A stretch of DNA of 64,000 bases from Kocuria carniphila (GCF_004136555.1 NZ_NOIT01000001.1:62001-126000); one strand, 5' to 3'. Shown: positions 29,217 through 38,383, counted from the first letter of the stretch. Made by a program: numbers and translations. The notes: a model not told the origin generated them from the sequence alone.

Positions 29217-31589
29217 GTGAGCACAACCGATGCGGCCCCCGAGCACGCGGCCGACACCCACGATCTGATCCGAGTGCGAGGTGCCCGCGAGAACAACCTC
29301 CGGGACGTAAGTGTGGACATCCCCAAGCGCCGACTCACCGTTTTCACGGGCGTCTCCGGCTCGGGTAAGAGCTCCTTGGTGTTCGGCACCGTGGCCGCGG
29401 AGTCGCAGCGGCTGATCAATGAAACCTACAGTGCCTTCCTGCAGGGCATGATGCCCACGGTCGGTCGACCCGAGGTCGACATGCTGGAGGGCATCACCAC
29501 CGCCATCATGGTGGATCAGGAACCCATGGGCGCGAATCCGCGCTCCACGGTGGGCACCGCCACAGACGTCAACGCGATGCTGCGTATCGTGTTCTCTCGC
29601 TTGGCGGAACCGCATATCGGCGGGCCCAAGGCCTTTGCCTTCAACATTCCCTCGGTCAACGGCGCCGGAGCGGTCACGGTGGAACGCGGCAACCAGAAGA
29701 AGGAAAAGAAGACCTTCTCCATCACCGGCGGCATGTGCCCTCGCTGTGAAGGCATGGGTAAGGTTTCCGATCTCGACTTACGCGAACTCTATGACGAGAA
29801 CCTGTCCATCAAGGATGGCGCCATCACCGTTCCCGGCTACAACAAGGGCGGGTGGAACGTGCGCCTGTACGGCGGGCTCGAGTTCTTCCCCGGCGACAAG
29901 CCCATCAAGGACTTCACGGACAAGCAGCTCCACGACTTCCTCCACATGGAGCCCGTGAAGGTCAAGGTCGAGGGCATCAACATGACCTTCGAAGGCCTGA
30001 TCCCTCGGATCCAGAAGTCCATGTTGAACAAGGACCGCGAGGCCATGCAGACCCACGTGCGGGAGTTCGTGGACCGCGCCGTCACGTTCAAGGCGTGCCC
30101 GGAATGTGAGGGCACGCGGTTGGCGGCGGGCGCGCGCAACGCGAAGATCGAAGGCGTGAGCATCGCCGATGCGTGCGCCATGCAGATCACGGATCTCGCC
30201 CAGTGGGTCCGCGGCCTGGATTACCCGTCCATGAAGCCCCTGCTCGATGGACTGACCGCCACGCTGGATTCGTTCGTGCGAATCGGACTGGGCTACCTGT
30301 CACTGGATCGCCCCACCAGCACGCTGTCCGGCGGTGAGTCTCAGCGCGCCAAAATGATCCGGCACCTGGGCTCGCCGCTGACCGATGTCACCTACGTGTT
30401 CGATGAACCGACCATCGGCCTGCATCCCCATGACATCCGCCAGATGAACGAGCTGCTGTTGGAGCTGCGGGACAAGGGCAACACCGTGCTCGTCGTGGAG
30501 CACAAGCCCGAAACCATTGCGATCGCCGACCACGTGGTGGATCTCGGACCCGGCGCCGGCACGGACGGCGGCACCATTTGCTTCGAGGGCACCGTGGACG
30601 AGCTGCGGGGGAGTGACACCAATACCGGCCGCCACTTGGACGATCAGATCGCGCTCAAGGAATCGTTCCGCAAACCCACGGGCCAGCTCGAGATCCGCGG
30701 AGCCACCTCGCACAATCTGGACAACGTGGACGTGGACATTCCGCTGGGCGTGCTCACCGTGATCACGGGCGTGGCCGGTTCGGGCAAGAGTTCACTGGTG
30801 CACGGATCGCTCCCGGACAACCAGGACATCGTGTCCATCGATCAGAGTGCGATCCGCGGGTCCCGCCGCAGCAACCCCGCGACCTACACGGGCCTGTTGG
30901 ATTCCATTCGCAAGACGTTCGCCAAGGTCAACGGTAAGAAGCCCGCGCTGTTCAGTCCCAATTCCGAAGGCGCATGCCCCACGTGTAAGGGTGCCGGTGT
31001 GATCTACACCGATCTGGGCATGATGGAGGGCGTCACCTCCACGTGTGATGACTGCGAGGGCAAACGGTTCCAACCGGCGGTTCTCGAGTTCGAGGTGGAC
31101 GGCAAGAACATCAGCGACGTGTTCTCGATGTCCGTCTCGGATGCGCTCGAATACTTTGCCGACGGCGACGCTCGTACGCCAGCCGCCCTCAAGATTCTTG
31201 AGCGTCTCTCGGACGTCGGCTTGGGCTACGTGAAGGTGGGTCAGCCGCTCACCACGCTGTCCGGCGGTGAACGTCAGCGCCTCAAGTTGGCCACGCGCAT
31301 GGGGGAGAAGGGTGGCGTCTACATCCTGGACGAGCCCACCACGGGCCTCCACCTCGCCGACGTCGAGCGCCTCCTGGGCATGCTGGACCGCCTGGTCGAC
31401 TCGGGCAAGTCGGTGATCGTGGTCGAGCATCACCAGGCCGTCATGGCGCACGCGGATTGGATCATCGATTTGGGTCCCGGCGCGGGTCACGACGGCGGGC
31501 GGATCGTTTTTGAGGGCACACCCGCAGATCTCGTGGCCGAGAAATCGACCCTCACGGGCCAGCACCTCGCGGAGTACGTGGGCGCCTGA
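29217..31589 (+). CDS. UvrA-like ABC ATPase (UvrA2/DrrC class)
   Basis: A 790-residue paralogue of excinuclease subunit A, in the class that includes the daunorubicin-resistance protein DrrC. It has two ABC halves: Walker A GVSGSGKSSLVFG (about 44-56) and GVAGSGKSSLVHG (about 521-533), signatures LSGGESQRAK and LSGGERQRLK, and two zinc modules (CPRCEGMG...CPECEGTRL and CPTCKGAG...CDDCEGKRF). It is about 150 residues shorter than housekeeping UvrA (about 950), and I see no obvious UvrB-binding insert. It probably removes DNA-bound drugs or lesions. The start is GTG 29217 with TGGAGA upstream; it has its own promoter and terminator. Confidence 0.88.
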   Translation: MSTTDAAPEHAADTHDLIRVRGARENNLRDVSVDIPKRRLTVFTGVSGSGKSSLVFGTVAAESQRLINETYSAFLQGMMPTVGRPEVDMLEGITTAIMVDQEPMGANPRSTVGTATDVNAMLRIVFSRLAEPHIGGPKAFAFNIPSVNGAGAVTVERGNQKKEKKTFSITGGMCPRCEGMGKVSDLDLRELYDENLSIKDGAITVPGYNKGGWNVRLYGGLEFFPGDKPIKDFTDKQLHDFLHMEPVKVKVEGINMTFEGLIPRIQKSMLNKDREAMQTHVREFVDRAVTFKACPECEGTRLAAGARNAKIEGVSIADACAMQITDLAQWVRGLDYPSMKPLLDGLTATLDSFVRIGLGYLSLDRPTSTLSGGESQRAKMIRHLGSPLTDVTYVFDEPTIGLHPHDIRQMNELLLELRDKGNTVLVVEHKPETIAIADHVVDLGPGAGTDGGTICFEGTVDELRGSDTNTGRHLDDQIALKESFRKPTGQLEIRGATSHNLDNVDVDIPLGVLTVITGVAGSGKSSLVHGSLPDNQDIVSIDQSAIRGSRRSNPATYTGLLDSIRKTFAKVNGKKPALFSPNSEGACPTCKGAGVIYTDLGMMEGVTSTCDDCEGKRFQPAVLEFEVDGKNISDVFSMSVSDALEYFADGDARTPAALKILERLSDVGLGYVKVGQPLTTLSGGERQRLKLATRMGEKGGVYILDEPTTGLHLADVERLLGMLDRLVDSGKSVIVVEHHQAVMAHADWIIDLGPGAGHDGGRIVFEGTPADLVAEKSTLTGQHLAEYVGA

Positions 31590-31609
31590 CCAATCCTCCG
31601 GGAACGACG

Positions 31610-31664
31610 GCGTTTACCCTAGCCAGGCGGCCTATTTACGGCTTGACTAGGGCAAACGCTTTTT
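31610..31664 (+). terminator. intrinsic terminator after the uvrA-like gene
   Basis: GCGTTTaCCCTAG pairs with CTAGGGcAAACGC (one A-C mismatch) around a 24-nt loop, followed by five T. Confidence 0.88.
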
Positions 31665-31683
31665 ATGGAGAGTTGCCGGGGGA

Positions 31684-32046
31684 CTAGCCCGCCTGGAGCG
31701 GCCGCAATTCAACCTTCTGACCGCAGGCCGCCGATGCCCGGGTTGCCAGTTCGATGGCTACTGTTTCGTCAAGCGCCTCGACAATCCAGAAACCGCCGAT
31801 CGACGCAGCGGCCACGGAGAACGGCCCGGAATTCACGGACGGTGTCGTGCCGGTGGCATCCACGGTGTGGCTGGATTCCGGAGGCATCAAGCCACACGCG
31901 TAGACAAATTGTCCTGCTGCCTGAAGTCCGGCGTTGAACTCGGCCACGGCCGCGAAGGCGGCCTGTAAGGCGGCGTCGTCTTGATAAGCGGTGCCGGCGT
32001 TCTGAACGCCAGGTTCGTGGAAAACGGAAATCATGTACTGGGCCAT
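31684..32046 (-). CDS. YCII-related domain protein
   Basis: A 120-residue protein of the YCII/DGPF family: QYMISVFHEPGV at the start and SVAAASIGGFWIVEALD in the middle (DGPF-like SGPF precedes). These ferredoxin-like proteins are of uncertain enzymatic role and often sit near ECF sigma factors, none of which is visible here. ATG 32046 has AAAGGA upstream. Its promoter region ends at the transposon insertion 190 bp away. Confidence 0.8.
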   Translation of the reverse strand: MAQYMISVFHEPGVQNAGTAYQDDAALQAAFAAVAEFNAGLQAAGQFVYACGLMPPESSHTVDATGTTPSVNSGPFSVAAASIGGFWIVEALDETVAIELATRASAACGQKVELRPLQAG

Positions 32047-32183
32047 GGTGAATCCTTTCGCGGGTCTGTCGCTCGCACAGTGAAGGCGACTGCGAGTGCT
32101 TCCATCAGCGATTCAACCACCGTGAGGGCCGCACGTATATAGAGGTGTGGAACCCGGGAACCGCCCAGATCAACCTTTGACCG

Positions 32184-32197
32184 ATAATGTACATTAT
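32184..32197. promoter_or_regulatory. perfect 14-bp palindrome upstream of the YCII gene
   Basis: ATAATGTACATTAT is an exact AT-rich palindrome in GC-rich surroundings, 138 bp upstream of the YCII start and outside the transposon. It may be an operator; no regulator is assigned. Confidence 0.45.
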
Positions 32198-32234
32198 GTA
32201 AAGTAGGTCGTTCGAACGCGAGGATGCCTCTGGG

Positions 32235-32239
32235 CTGGC
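32235..32239. repeat. left copy of the 5-bp target-site duplication
   Basis: CTGGC immediately precedes the left transposon end (TGTCTCC...). The same 5 bp follow the right end at 50228-50232. Five-base duplications are the rule for Tn7-like transposition. Confidence 0.7.
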
Positions 32240-32288
32240 TGTCTCCTCTCAGTTCAGATGAGACCTCTCGCACCAGAACGGACACTGC

Positions 32289-32294
32289 TATAGT
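32289..32294 (+). promoter_or_regulatory. -10 element for the tnsABC-tniQ operon
   Basis: TATAGT about 72 bp before the tnsA start. The transcribed leader would include the inverted repeat CAGTTGA (32311-32317) / TCAACTG (32332-32338), a possible operator or hairpin. No good -35 is visible. Confidence 0.45.
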
Positions 32295-32365
32295 ATGAGC
32301 CATCTAGTCGCAGTTGATCCGATACACAAGGTCAACTGCCCAATGCGAGAAGACCTGGAGGCTCC

Positions 32366-33148
32366 GTGAGTCGAGCACTGCGCTCCTTGCCGAGCAACGT
32401 CACGGACACCGTGCGCGTGCTGGCGCGCCTCGATGGTCGGTTGCTCAATGTCGAGGCCAGCCGGGCCCTCACGGCAGAGCCCTTCGAGGATGCGCTCCCC
32501 ATCCGCGAGTTCTTCGCTTGGCCGGGCAAGCGCAACTACGAGGGCCTGTGGTGGTCCTCCACGACGAAGCGGCACACCGGATTCGAGAGCCTGCTGGAGC
32601 GGCAGTACCTCCTGAGCGCAGACCATGACCCCGATGTCGTGGGTGTCTCCTCCCAGCCGCTGGCGATCCTGTGGCCCAAGGGCACGCAGGATGCAGAAGG
32701 CCGACGATTCCGCGATCACGTCCCCGACTTCTTCGTCCGGCTGAGCAACGGCGACGGACGGCTCGTGGACGTGCGTCGCCCGGACAAGGCCGAGACCCAC
32801 CAGTTCGCGTTGACGAAGGCCCTGTGCGACAAGATCGGCTGGCGCTACGAGGTTTTCACCGGACTCGATGAGCAGGTGGCCCACGCTCTTACGTGGCTGG
32901 GCGGTTACCGAATGGACCGCTACGCTCCCTCCTCCCCCGAGGTGGCCCAGCACCTGGTCGAGGCGTTCACCCCGGCCACCTCCCTGAGAGCCGGTGTCGC
33001 CCGCGCGGCGCGAAGCAGCGGTGTGCAGAAGGACCTGGTGCAGGCCAATGTCCTGAACCTGCTGTTCACCGGGATGCTGTGCACGGACCTGAGCCAGCCG
33101 CTGACGATGGACTCCGAGGTCGGCGCAGGAATGGCGGTCACGCGGTGA
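32366..33148 (+). CDS. tnsA: TnsA-like transposase endonuclease subunit
   Basis: Restriction-like nuclease that cuts the 5' ends of Tn7-type elements, allowing cut-and-paste movement. Of 260 residues, the PD-(D/E)xK-like core is visible: Glu in FESLLERQYL (about 74-78), Asp121 in HVPDFFV, and the VDVRRPDK strand (about 135-141), with Arg where Tn7 TnsA has the catalytic-site Lys. GTG 32366 has CTGGAGG upstream. The stop overlaps the tnsB start (GTGA), so the two subunits are co-translated. Confidence 0.85.
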   Translation: MSRALRSLPSNVTDTVRVLARLDGRLLNVEASRALTAEPFEDALPIREFFAWPGKRNYEGLWWSSTTKRHTGFESLLERQYLLSADHDPDVVGVSSQPLAILWPKGTQDAEGRRFRDHVPDFFVRLSNGDGRLVDVRRPDKAETHQFALTKALCDKIGWRYEVFTGLDEQVAHALTWLGGYRMDRYAPSSPEVAQHLVEAFTPATSLRAGVARAARSSGVQKDLVQANVLNLLFTGMLCTDLSQPLTMDSEVGAGMAVTR

Positions 33149-35187
33149 AGAGCGTCCGGCTGTTCGACTACATCTCCTTCGACGCCGACTCCTGGCAGGT
33201 GGTGGCCCAGGACGGGCCGGAACTCGCGCTGAAGAGCCTGACCACCAACCGGATTCGACGGGTTCCCGTGGCCGATCTGCTGGCCGATGAGTCCTACCTG
33301 CCCGACTCGCCCGACCGTCTGCCCTCGCTCGACAACGTGGCCGTGCTCGACACCCTTGATCCCACCACCCGGGAGCAGACCATCGCCTTGCACCGGCACG
33401 TCTACGAGGTTCTCAACGGCGTGCCCCCGAGCGATGGCGAGACCGAGATCGAGCCGAAGGACGAGTACAACCTCGACAACACTCTGGAACAGCGCATCGA
33501 CGCCAAGGTCGAAGAACTACGAGGTTCGGGATCGGCGATGGGCAAGAGCACTCTGAAGCGGCACCTGTCCGCCTACCGGGCCAAGGGCATCGCCGGGCTC
33601 GTGGACGGGCGCAAGACCCGCCAAACGAGTGTCGGCGGGCGGACGGACCCGCGTGTGGTGGCTCTCCTGGAGGAGCAGATCGCGGGTCAGACGAACCTCT
33701 CCACAGGGACACGTTCCCGAGCCGTCTTGCGCGTTCGCTTGCAGGCCGAGGAGAACGGCTGGCCGGTCCCCTCGGACGCCACCCTCTACCGCGTGCTTTC
33801 CAGACTGGAGCGGTCTCGCAGCCCGTTCGGTCAGGCCACCACCAGGCGCAGCAAGGCCAACCGCCCCGACCGTGCGTGGGGACACCAGTCCCCCTCTCGT
33901 CCCGGCGAACTGGTCGAGATCGACTCCACTCCCCTGGACCTCATGGTGCGTTATCCCGATGGCTCGACTGGGCAGGTGGACCTGACGGCAGCGGTGGACG
34001 TGGCAACACGGGTGCCCGTCGCCGCGATCCTGCGTCCCGTAGCCACGAAGTCGGTCGATGCCGCCATCCTGCTGGCCCGGGCGCTCACTCCGCTGCCCAT
34101 GCAGCCCGGCTGGGACGCCTCGCTGTCCTACTCGCGCTCCATCCTGCCCTCGGGCATGGTCCCCGGGGACGAGGAGGTGAAGGCGAGCATCGCGGCCAAG
34201 CCGGTCATCGTGCCGGAGTCCATCACGATGGACCGAGGCAAGGCTTTCAAGAGCACGACCTTCATGAGTGCCTGTGAGCGGCTTCAGATCAGCCTGACCC
34301 TGGCTGCGCCGAGGACGCCTACGGACAAGGCGCACATCGAGTCCTTCTTCCGAGGGGTGCGGACCGGGTTCGTGCAGCATCTGGCTGGCTACGTCGGCCC
34401 GACCGTCGTCCAGCGTGGTGCTGACCCGGCCCAGGAGGCTCGCTGGGGTCTGGCCGAGTTGCAGAACGTCCTGGACCTGTGGATCGTCGGCGTCTACCTC
34501 AACCGCCCCTCCCCTGGCCTACGCCTGCCTGCCATGCCCAAGAAGGAACTGACTCCCAACGAGGCTTTCGCCGCTCTCGCGGGAGTGGCCCCGCAGGTGC
34601 ACGTCGCGCTGGACCGCGACGACTACATCTCGCTGCTGCCCGTGGCCTACCGCTCCATCCAGCCCTACGGGATCAACTTCGACGGCCTGCACTACGAGTC
34701 CCCAGAACTGGCCGAGTACCGAGGCGTGGCCAGTGGCCTCCCCTCCCCCGCGAACGGCAAGTGGGAGGTCCGCTTTGACCCACACAGGATGAATGCCATC
34801 TGGGTTCGGGATCACTTCAAGGGCAGGTGGATCGAAGCCCGCTGGATCATGGACCGGCAGGTCCTGGCCCCGTTCTCGCGGGACGTGCTGGAGGCCGCAA
34901 AGAAGACCATCGAACGGCGAGACGGGACCACCCCGGGCATGGAGGTCGTGGCACAGATCAACCGCATTCTCACCGCGCCCGCCAGCACAGTGGAGAAGGT
35001 CGCTCGCAGGAGGTCCGCCACGGCCATCGCGAGCGTCCCCGACGCTCCTGAGCAGCCTGCTGAAGACCCGAGCGACAAGCACGGCCCCACCTTGGGCGTG
35101 GTGCCTGAGATGGAGGCTGCTCCTGCTGCGAGCACTGCCACCAAGCGCCCTCGTCGCAAGGCCAGACGGATCGACTTGGAGGACTGA
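33145..35187 (+). CDS. tnsB: TnsB-like DDE transposase
   Basis: Retroviral-integrase-type transposase that joins the 3' ends to target DNA. The 680-residue protein has N-terminal helix-turn-helix DNA-binding parts (about 110-240), then the catalytic triad: Asp260 (VEIDST), Asp363 (ITMDRGKAF) and Glu399 (KAHIESFFRG). A Mu-type C-terminal beta domain follows, then a basic tail (KRPRRKARR) that may contact TnsC. The start is GTG 33145, overlapping tnsA. A longer frame extends upstream to 32893 but lies inside tnsA and is not needed. Confidence 0.92.
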   Translation: MKSVRLFDYISFDADSWQVVAQDGPELALKSLTTNRIRRVPVADLLADESYLPDSPDRLPSLDNVAVLDTLDPTTREQTIALHRHVYEVLNGVPPSDGETEIEPKDEYNLDNTLEQRIDAKVEELRGSGSAMGKSTLKRHLSAYRAKGIAGLVDGRKTRQTSVGGRTDPRVVALLEEQIAGQTNLSTGTRSRAVLRVRLQAEENGWPVPSDATLYRVLSRLERSRSPFGQATTRRSKANRPDRAWGHQSPSRPGELVEIDSTPLDLMVRYPDGSTGQVDLTAAVDVATRVPVAAILRPVATKSVDAAILLARALTPLPMQPGWDASLSYSRSILPSGMVPGDEEVKASIAAKPVIVPESITMDRGKAFKSTTFMSACERLQISLTLAAPRTPTDKAHIESFFRGVRTGFVQHLAGYVGPTVVQRGADPAQEARWGLAELQNVLDLWIVGVYLNRPSPGLRLPAMPKKELTPNEAFAALAGVAPQVHVALDRDDYISLLPVAYRSIQPYGINFDGLHYESPELAEYRGVASGLPSPANGKWEVRFDPHRMNAIWVRDHFKGRWIEARWIMDRQVLAPFSRDVLEAAKKTIERRDGTTPGMEVVAQINRILTAPASTVEKVARRRSATAIASVPDAPEQPAEDPSDKHGPTLGVVPEMEAAPAASTATKRPRRKARRIDLED

Positions 35188-35188
35188 C

Positions 35189-36226
35189 ATGGCCATCCCC
35201 GACAGCCTTGCGCGTTGGCGCGAGTTCATGGACGAGCGGGCCGTGGAGCCCGAGCAACTGCCCATGAAGCGTTTGCGCTCTCTGTCTCCTGAAGCGAAGG
35301 AGGAGTACGACCGGCAACGGTTCGCCTGGATTGGTGCGGACACTGTGCTGGAGACGAAGGACTCACACCCCATCGAGAAGCACCTGCGGATCGTGCAGGC
35401 CCGGATCGGCGCACGGAGCGCCACGGCCAAGCGAGCCTTCGCGATCTCGGGAAGGGCTGGACTCGGGAAGTCCACCACTGTTCTGAACCTAGGAAGGAAG
35501 CACGAGTGGCAGCGCCGCAAGACCCTGGGCGACGGGCTTGACGTGACCCCCGTCGTCTACGCCGTCGTTCCTCCTGGAGCCACGCCCAAGATGCTCATGC
35601 GGGCCTTCGCGACGTGGCTGGGCATGCAGGTCCCACAGCGCTTCGATGCTCCGACCATCACTGATCAGGTAGTGCGGGTCATGACCGAGCAGCAGACCAG
35701 CCTGGTCATCCTGGACGAGGTGCACAACCTGCGCACGACCCGCACCGTTGGGGCCGAGGCTGCCTCGCAGTTGAAGGTGTTCACCGAGCGGCTCGACGCG
35801 GCCTTCGTCTACTGCGGCATCGACCTCCTGACCTCGGACCTGTTCACCGGCGACATCGGCAAGCAGATCAGGGCCCGGACCAAGATGTATGCCCTGGAGC
35901 CCTACTCCTTCGGATCAGAGAAGGACCGTGACGACTGGCTCGACCTAGTTCTCGGCATGGAGGACCTTCTCCCGTTGAGCAACCACCCGGAGGGATTACT
36001 GGAGGACGAGGCGGCCTACCTGTTCCATCGGACCGGAGGGTCTATCGGATCGTTGCGTGGACTCCTCGGTGACGCCGCCATCGAGGCGATCCTCTCGGGC
36101 CGAGAGCGGGTGGACCGTGCCCTCATGGACGAGATCATCCTGGACGAGGAGGCCGTTCACAGGACCTCTGAGTCCGCGACCACCGACCGCGCCCCCCGCC
36201 GTGGACGCGCAAGGAAGTCTGGGTGA
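35189..36226 (+). CDS. tnsC: TnsC/TniB-like AAA+ transposition regulator
   Basis: ATP-dependent regulator linking target selection to the transposase. Of 345 residues, Walker A is GRAGLGKST at 88-96 and Walker B is SLVILDEVHN at 171-180, with an AAA+ C-terminal lid. ATG 35189 lies 1 bp after the tnsB stop, with TTGGAGGA upstream. The stop overlaps the tniQ start (GTGA). Confidence 0.9.
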   Translation: MAIPDSLARWREFMDERAVEPEQLPMKRLRSLSPEAKEEYDRQRFAWIGADTVLETKDSHPIEKHLRIVQARIGARSATAKRAFAISGRAGLGKSTTVLNLGRKHEWQRRKTLGDGLDVTPVVYAVVPPGATPKMLMRAFATWLGMQVPQRFDAPTITDQVVRVMTEQQTSLVILDEVHNLRTTRTVGAEAASQLKVFTERLDAAFVYCGIDLLTSDLFTGDIGKQIRARTKMYALEPYSFGSEKDRDDWLDLVLGMEDLLPLSNHPEGLLEDEAAYLFHRTGGSIGSLRGLLGDAAIEAILSGRERVDRALMDEIILDEEAVHRTSESATTDRAPRRGRARKSG

Positions 36227-37104
36227 ACAGACCCCTTTCCTTTGACGCTCTCCCGGTGCCGACGCGGTTGGTAGGCGGGGAAGGAGTCTCCACGTATGCC
36301 AGTCGTCATGCGATGCGGAACTTCAGCAACGTCAAGGACATCGAGGGGGCCGTCCGCGAACAGGGGTATCCGCTGAGCAACGCCCGTTCGGCCCCGGAGC
36401 GCTTGGCACTGTGGCGGCAGTTGGGCAACTTGCGCGACCTTGCCTTCACCGAGCCCCAGGTCGTCACTGGGAACTGGGTGGTCGAGCGGAGTCTCTGCGG
36501 AAGGTGTATGCCTCATCTGGAGGACGGCATCGGGCGGATGCCCCGGGTCGGCTGGGTCTGCCTGAAGCACAAGCGCTGGATCGGCACGCCCCAGGCCGAC
36601 CTGACGAACTTCGGTGAGGCGCTTGTCGCTGAACGTCACTGGAGAGGTCGGCTCGCGCCCCGAGGAGTCGTTGTGGACTCGTCGTTGCTTCTCCTCGCAG
36701 AAGAGGCCGCCACGGTGGGCATCTCCAAGGCCGTCCTGGAGGAGCGCGCGGAGAGAGTCCAACACCCCTCTCCTGGCCTGCTCGTCTACCCCGAGACGGT
36801 CGGCCTCGCACGGCTGCTCTCGCGCCGGTCGTTGCTCGACTCCGTGCTCGGAGAGGCTCCCAGCCCGTGGAAACGCGCCCTGGTCGAGCGGGAGGTGCGG
36901 GCGATCCTTCCTGACGCTCCGGATGCCGAGAACTGGCGTGCGCTCGCCCGGGTCTGGGACTTGGTTCTCAACCTTCAAGACGTTGTGCGGGACGCCCTCT
37001 GGCTCGGGCAAGTTCCGCAGGATCGCTGGAACGTCCTGCGGTACTCGTCAGGCTTTGCGGAGTTTGAGCGCATTGAAGTCGTCCAGGCTCACCCGCTCGT
37101 GTAG
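36223..37104 (+). CDS. tniQ: TniQ family target-site protein
   Basis: TniQ/TnsD-type proteins choose the insertion site and recruit TnsC. The 293 residues contain the zinc-finger-like CGRCMPHLE and VCLKHKRW pairs (about 90-115), typical of TniQ. It is much shorter than Tn7 TnsD (about 500), so it probably directs less specific insertion, in line with the intergenic site used here. GTG 36223 overlaps tnsC. Its last 57 bp overlap the 3' end of the convergent gene on the other strand. Confidence 0.82.
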   Translation: MNRPLSFDALPVPTRLVGGEGVSTYASRHAMRNFSNVKDIEGAVREQGYPLSNARSAPERLALWRQLGNLRDLAFTEPQVVTGNWVVERSLCGRCMPHLEDGIGRMPRVGWVCLKHKRWIGTPQADLTNFGEALVAERHWRGRLAPRGVVVDSSLLLLAEEAATVGISKAVLEERAERVQHPSPGLLVYPETVGLARLLSRRSLLDSVLGEAPSPWKRALVEREVRAILPDAPDAENWRALARVWDLVLNLQDVVRDALWLGQVPQDRWNVLRYSSGFAEFERIEVVQAHPLV

Positions 37105-37839
37105 GTAGCGCCGCCGCAGGGCACTCACCATTTCGGGATCATCGTGGAGGAGCACCCGCCACCGGGTCTGACCTTCGTTGATCGGCTCGATGGCCTCAGC
37201 CACCCAGACGCCGAAGACAAAGCCTCCCGGAATCACGTCGCGCCCTGTTCTGCCCTCGGCAACTAACAAGAGCGGCAGTGGACCACCCTCCCGCAGAGCC
37301 CTGCCCACGGCTTTCGGGGCTGTGCTCCCCTCGATCACGGCGAGGGTCTCCTCGAAGAGTGTCTGCTCGTCCAGGACTGGCAACTGGGCAATGGGAGTTG
37401 GTCCGCCGTGTGTCCTCAGGATGGCCCCGTCCTCTGGCAGGGGGACCAACTGTGCCCGCTCAACGGTGTGCACCAACGAGCCTGGCCAACGGACGCTCTT
37501 CAACCGTTCGTTCAGGGGTGCAGGGTGCAAGCAGGCGCAGAGAGTGCCAACCGTGCGTGCGAGGTGGCCAGATTCGGCGCTCGGCCAGGCTTGCTCCGGC
37601 ACGACCTCTACGATCACGCGGATTCCTGCCTGGCTCAACGTCCCCAGCCGCTCACGCGCTGCCCCCTCTCCCTCGGGCAGCGACTCGGGCTCGGTGGCTT
37701 CGCGCAGGTCAACGGGCTGCGGAAGTTCGTGCCGCAGCCCCACGTAGAAGATCGTCCCCAAGGCGTGATTGCTCGGCCCGGTGGTCGGGTCGATCAGTAA
37801 GTAGATGCGCCACGGGACGGCTTCTCGGGTGACGGGCAT
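37048..37839 (-). CDS. GIY-YIG-like (LEM-3 type) domain protein of unknown function
   Basis: A 263-residue protein whose N-terminus WRIYLLIDPTTG...GTIFYVGLR (about 9-38) resembles LEM-3-like GIY-YIG domains, followed by a helix and strand (ERLGTLSQAGIRVIVEVVP) as in that fold. The remaining 160 residues (a VFGVWVAEAIEPIN region) are unassigned. Nuclease activity is inferred and unproven; the usual Lys after the YVG is not clear. I use ATG 37839. An ATG at 37989 is also in frame, but its extra 50 residues are Arg/Pro-rich. It ends inside the 3' end of tniQ on the opposite strand. Confidence 0.55.
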   Translation of the reverse strand: MPVTREAVPWRIYLLIDPTTGPSNHALGTIFYVGLRHELPQPVDLREATEPESLPEGEGAARERLGTLSQAGIRVIVEVVPEQAWPSAESGHLARTVGTLCACLHPAPLNERLKSVRWPGSLVHTVERAQLVPLPEDGAILRTHGGPTPIAQLPVLDEQTLFEETLAVIEGSTAPKAVGRALREGGPLPLLLVAEGRTGRDVIPGGFVFGVWVAEAIEPINEGQTRWRVLLHDDPEMVSALRRRYLHERVSLDDFNALKLRKA

Positions 37840-38060
37840 GAGGTGGGTGGCCGGCCTTTCGGGTCTCTTGTCGGTCTCTCTGTCCCGCAGTCTAGAGCGG
37901 CTCGCCACTCCCCTGGGCCGGTCAGTCCGACCGCGACACGCCGGTAGAGCGATCACGACCTTTCCGGCAGGAGGTCTGTAAAACGACATTCACTGCTTGG
38001 TGCTTTGATCTTGTGCTCTCTGGTAGTTGGTGCTGGATAAGAAATGACGGGCCTGAATCA

Positions 38061-38079
38061 CGCATATCCGGCGCATATC
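38061..38079. promoter_or_regulatory. tandem CGCATATC repeats upstream of the small RHH-like gene
   Basis: CGCATATC occurs at 38061-38068 and 38072-38079, an 11-bp period, i.e. one helical turn. They lie 38 bp before the 66-aa gene start. Ribbon-helix-helix repressors often bind such repeats; autoregulation is inferred. Confidence 0.4.
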
Positions 38080-38116
38080 GTGGCCGTGGAATCAGCCTAG
38101 GAGAAGGGATTCTGCG

Positions 38117-38317
38117 ATGCCGAAGGTAGCCCCTGTCATCACGTCAACACCCGCCGATGTCGTCACGCGGCGGAGCGTGCCGCTCACGCAGGCTCAACTA
38201 GACCAACTCCGCGACATGGCCCGGGAGGGCCGTCGCACGCTCTCGGCGCAGATGAGCATGCTGCTCACCGAGGCGCTGGAGAAGCAGACATCCAAGGGCC
38301 GAACGAGCACCCGCTAA
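38117..38317 (+). CDS. small ribbon-helix-helix-like protein
   Basis: A 66-residue basic protein. The segment RRSVPLTQAQLDQLRDMAREGRRTLSAQMSMLLTEALEK (given here as an extent, about 19-57) has the strand, helix, turn, helix pattern of ribbon-helix-helix DNA-binding proteins. The start is ATG 38117, with AGGAGAAGGG upstream. It may regulate the cargo operon that begins 67 bp downstream; a hairpin separates the two. Confidence 0.6.
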   Translation: MPKVAPVITSTPADVVTRRSVPLTQAQLDQLRDMAREGRRTLSAQMSMLLTEALEKQTSKGRTSTR

Positions 38318-38322
38318 CAACG

Positions 38323-38361
38323 ACGAAGCGCCCCCATGCTTGGCGGCGGAGGGCGCTTCGT
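38323..38361 (+). terminator. hairpin between the RHH-like gene and the cargo operon
   Basis: ACGAAGCGCCC (38323-38333) pairs exactly with GGGCGCTTCGT (38351-38361). No T-run follows, so it may be a weak terminator or attenuator just before the GTG start at 38384. Confidence 0.55.
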
Positions 38362-38383
38362 GAAAGTCCGATTGGAGGACATC

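Noticed and set aside
32893-33144. Upstream extension of tnsB
   Set aside because: Lies inside tnsA in another frame and is Arg/Pro-rich; the GTGA overlap at 33145 gives a normal start.
37840-37989. 50-residue N-terminal extension of the GIY-YIG-like protein
   Set aside because: Arg/Pro-rich with no domain and a weak ribosome site; kept only as an alternative start.
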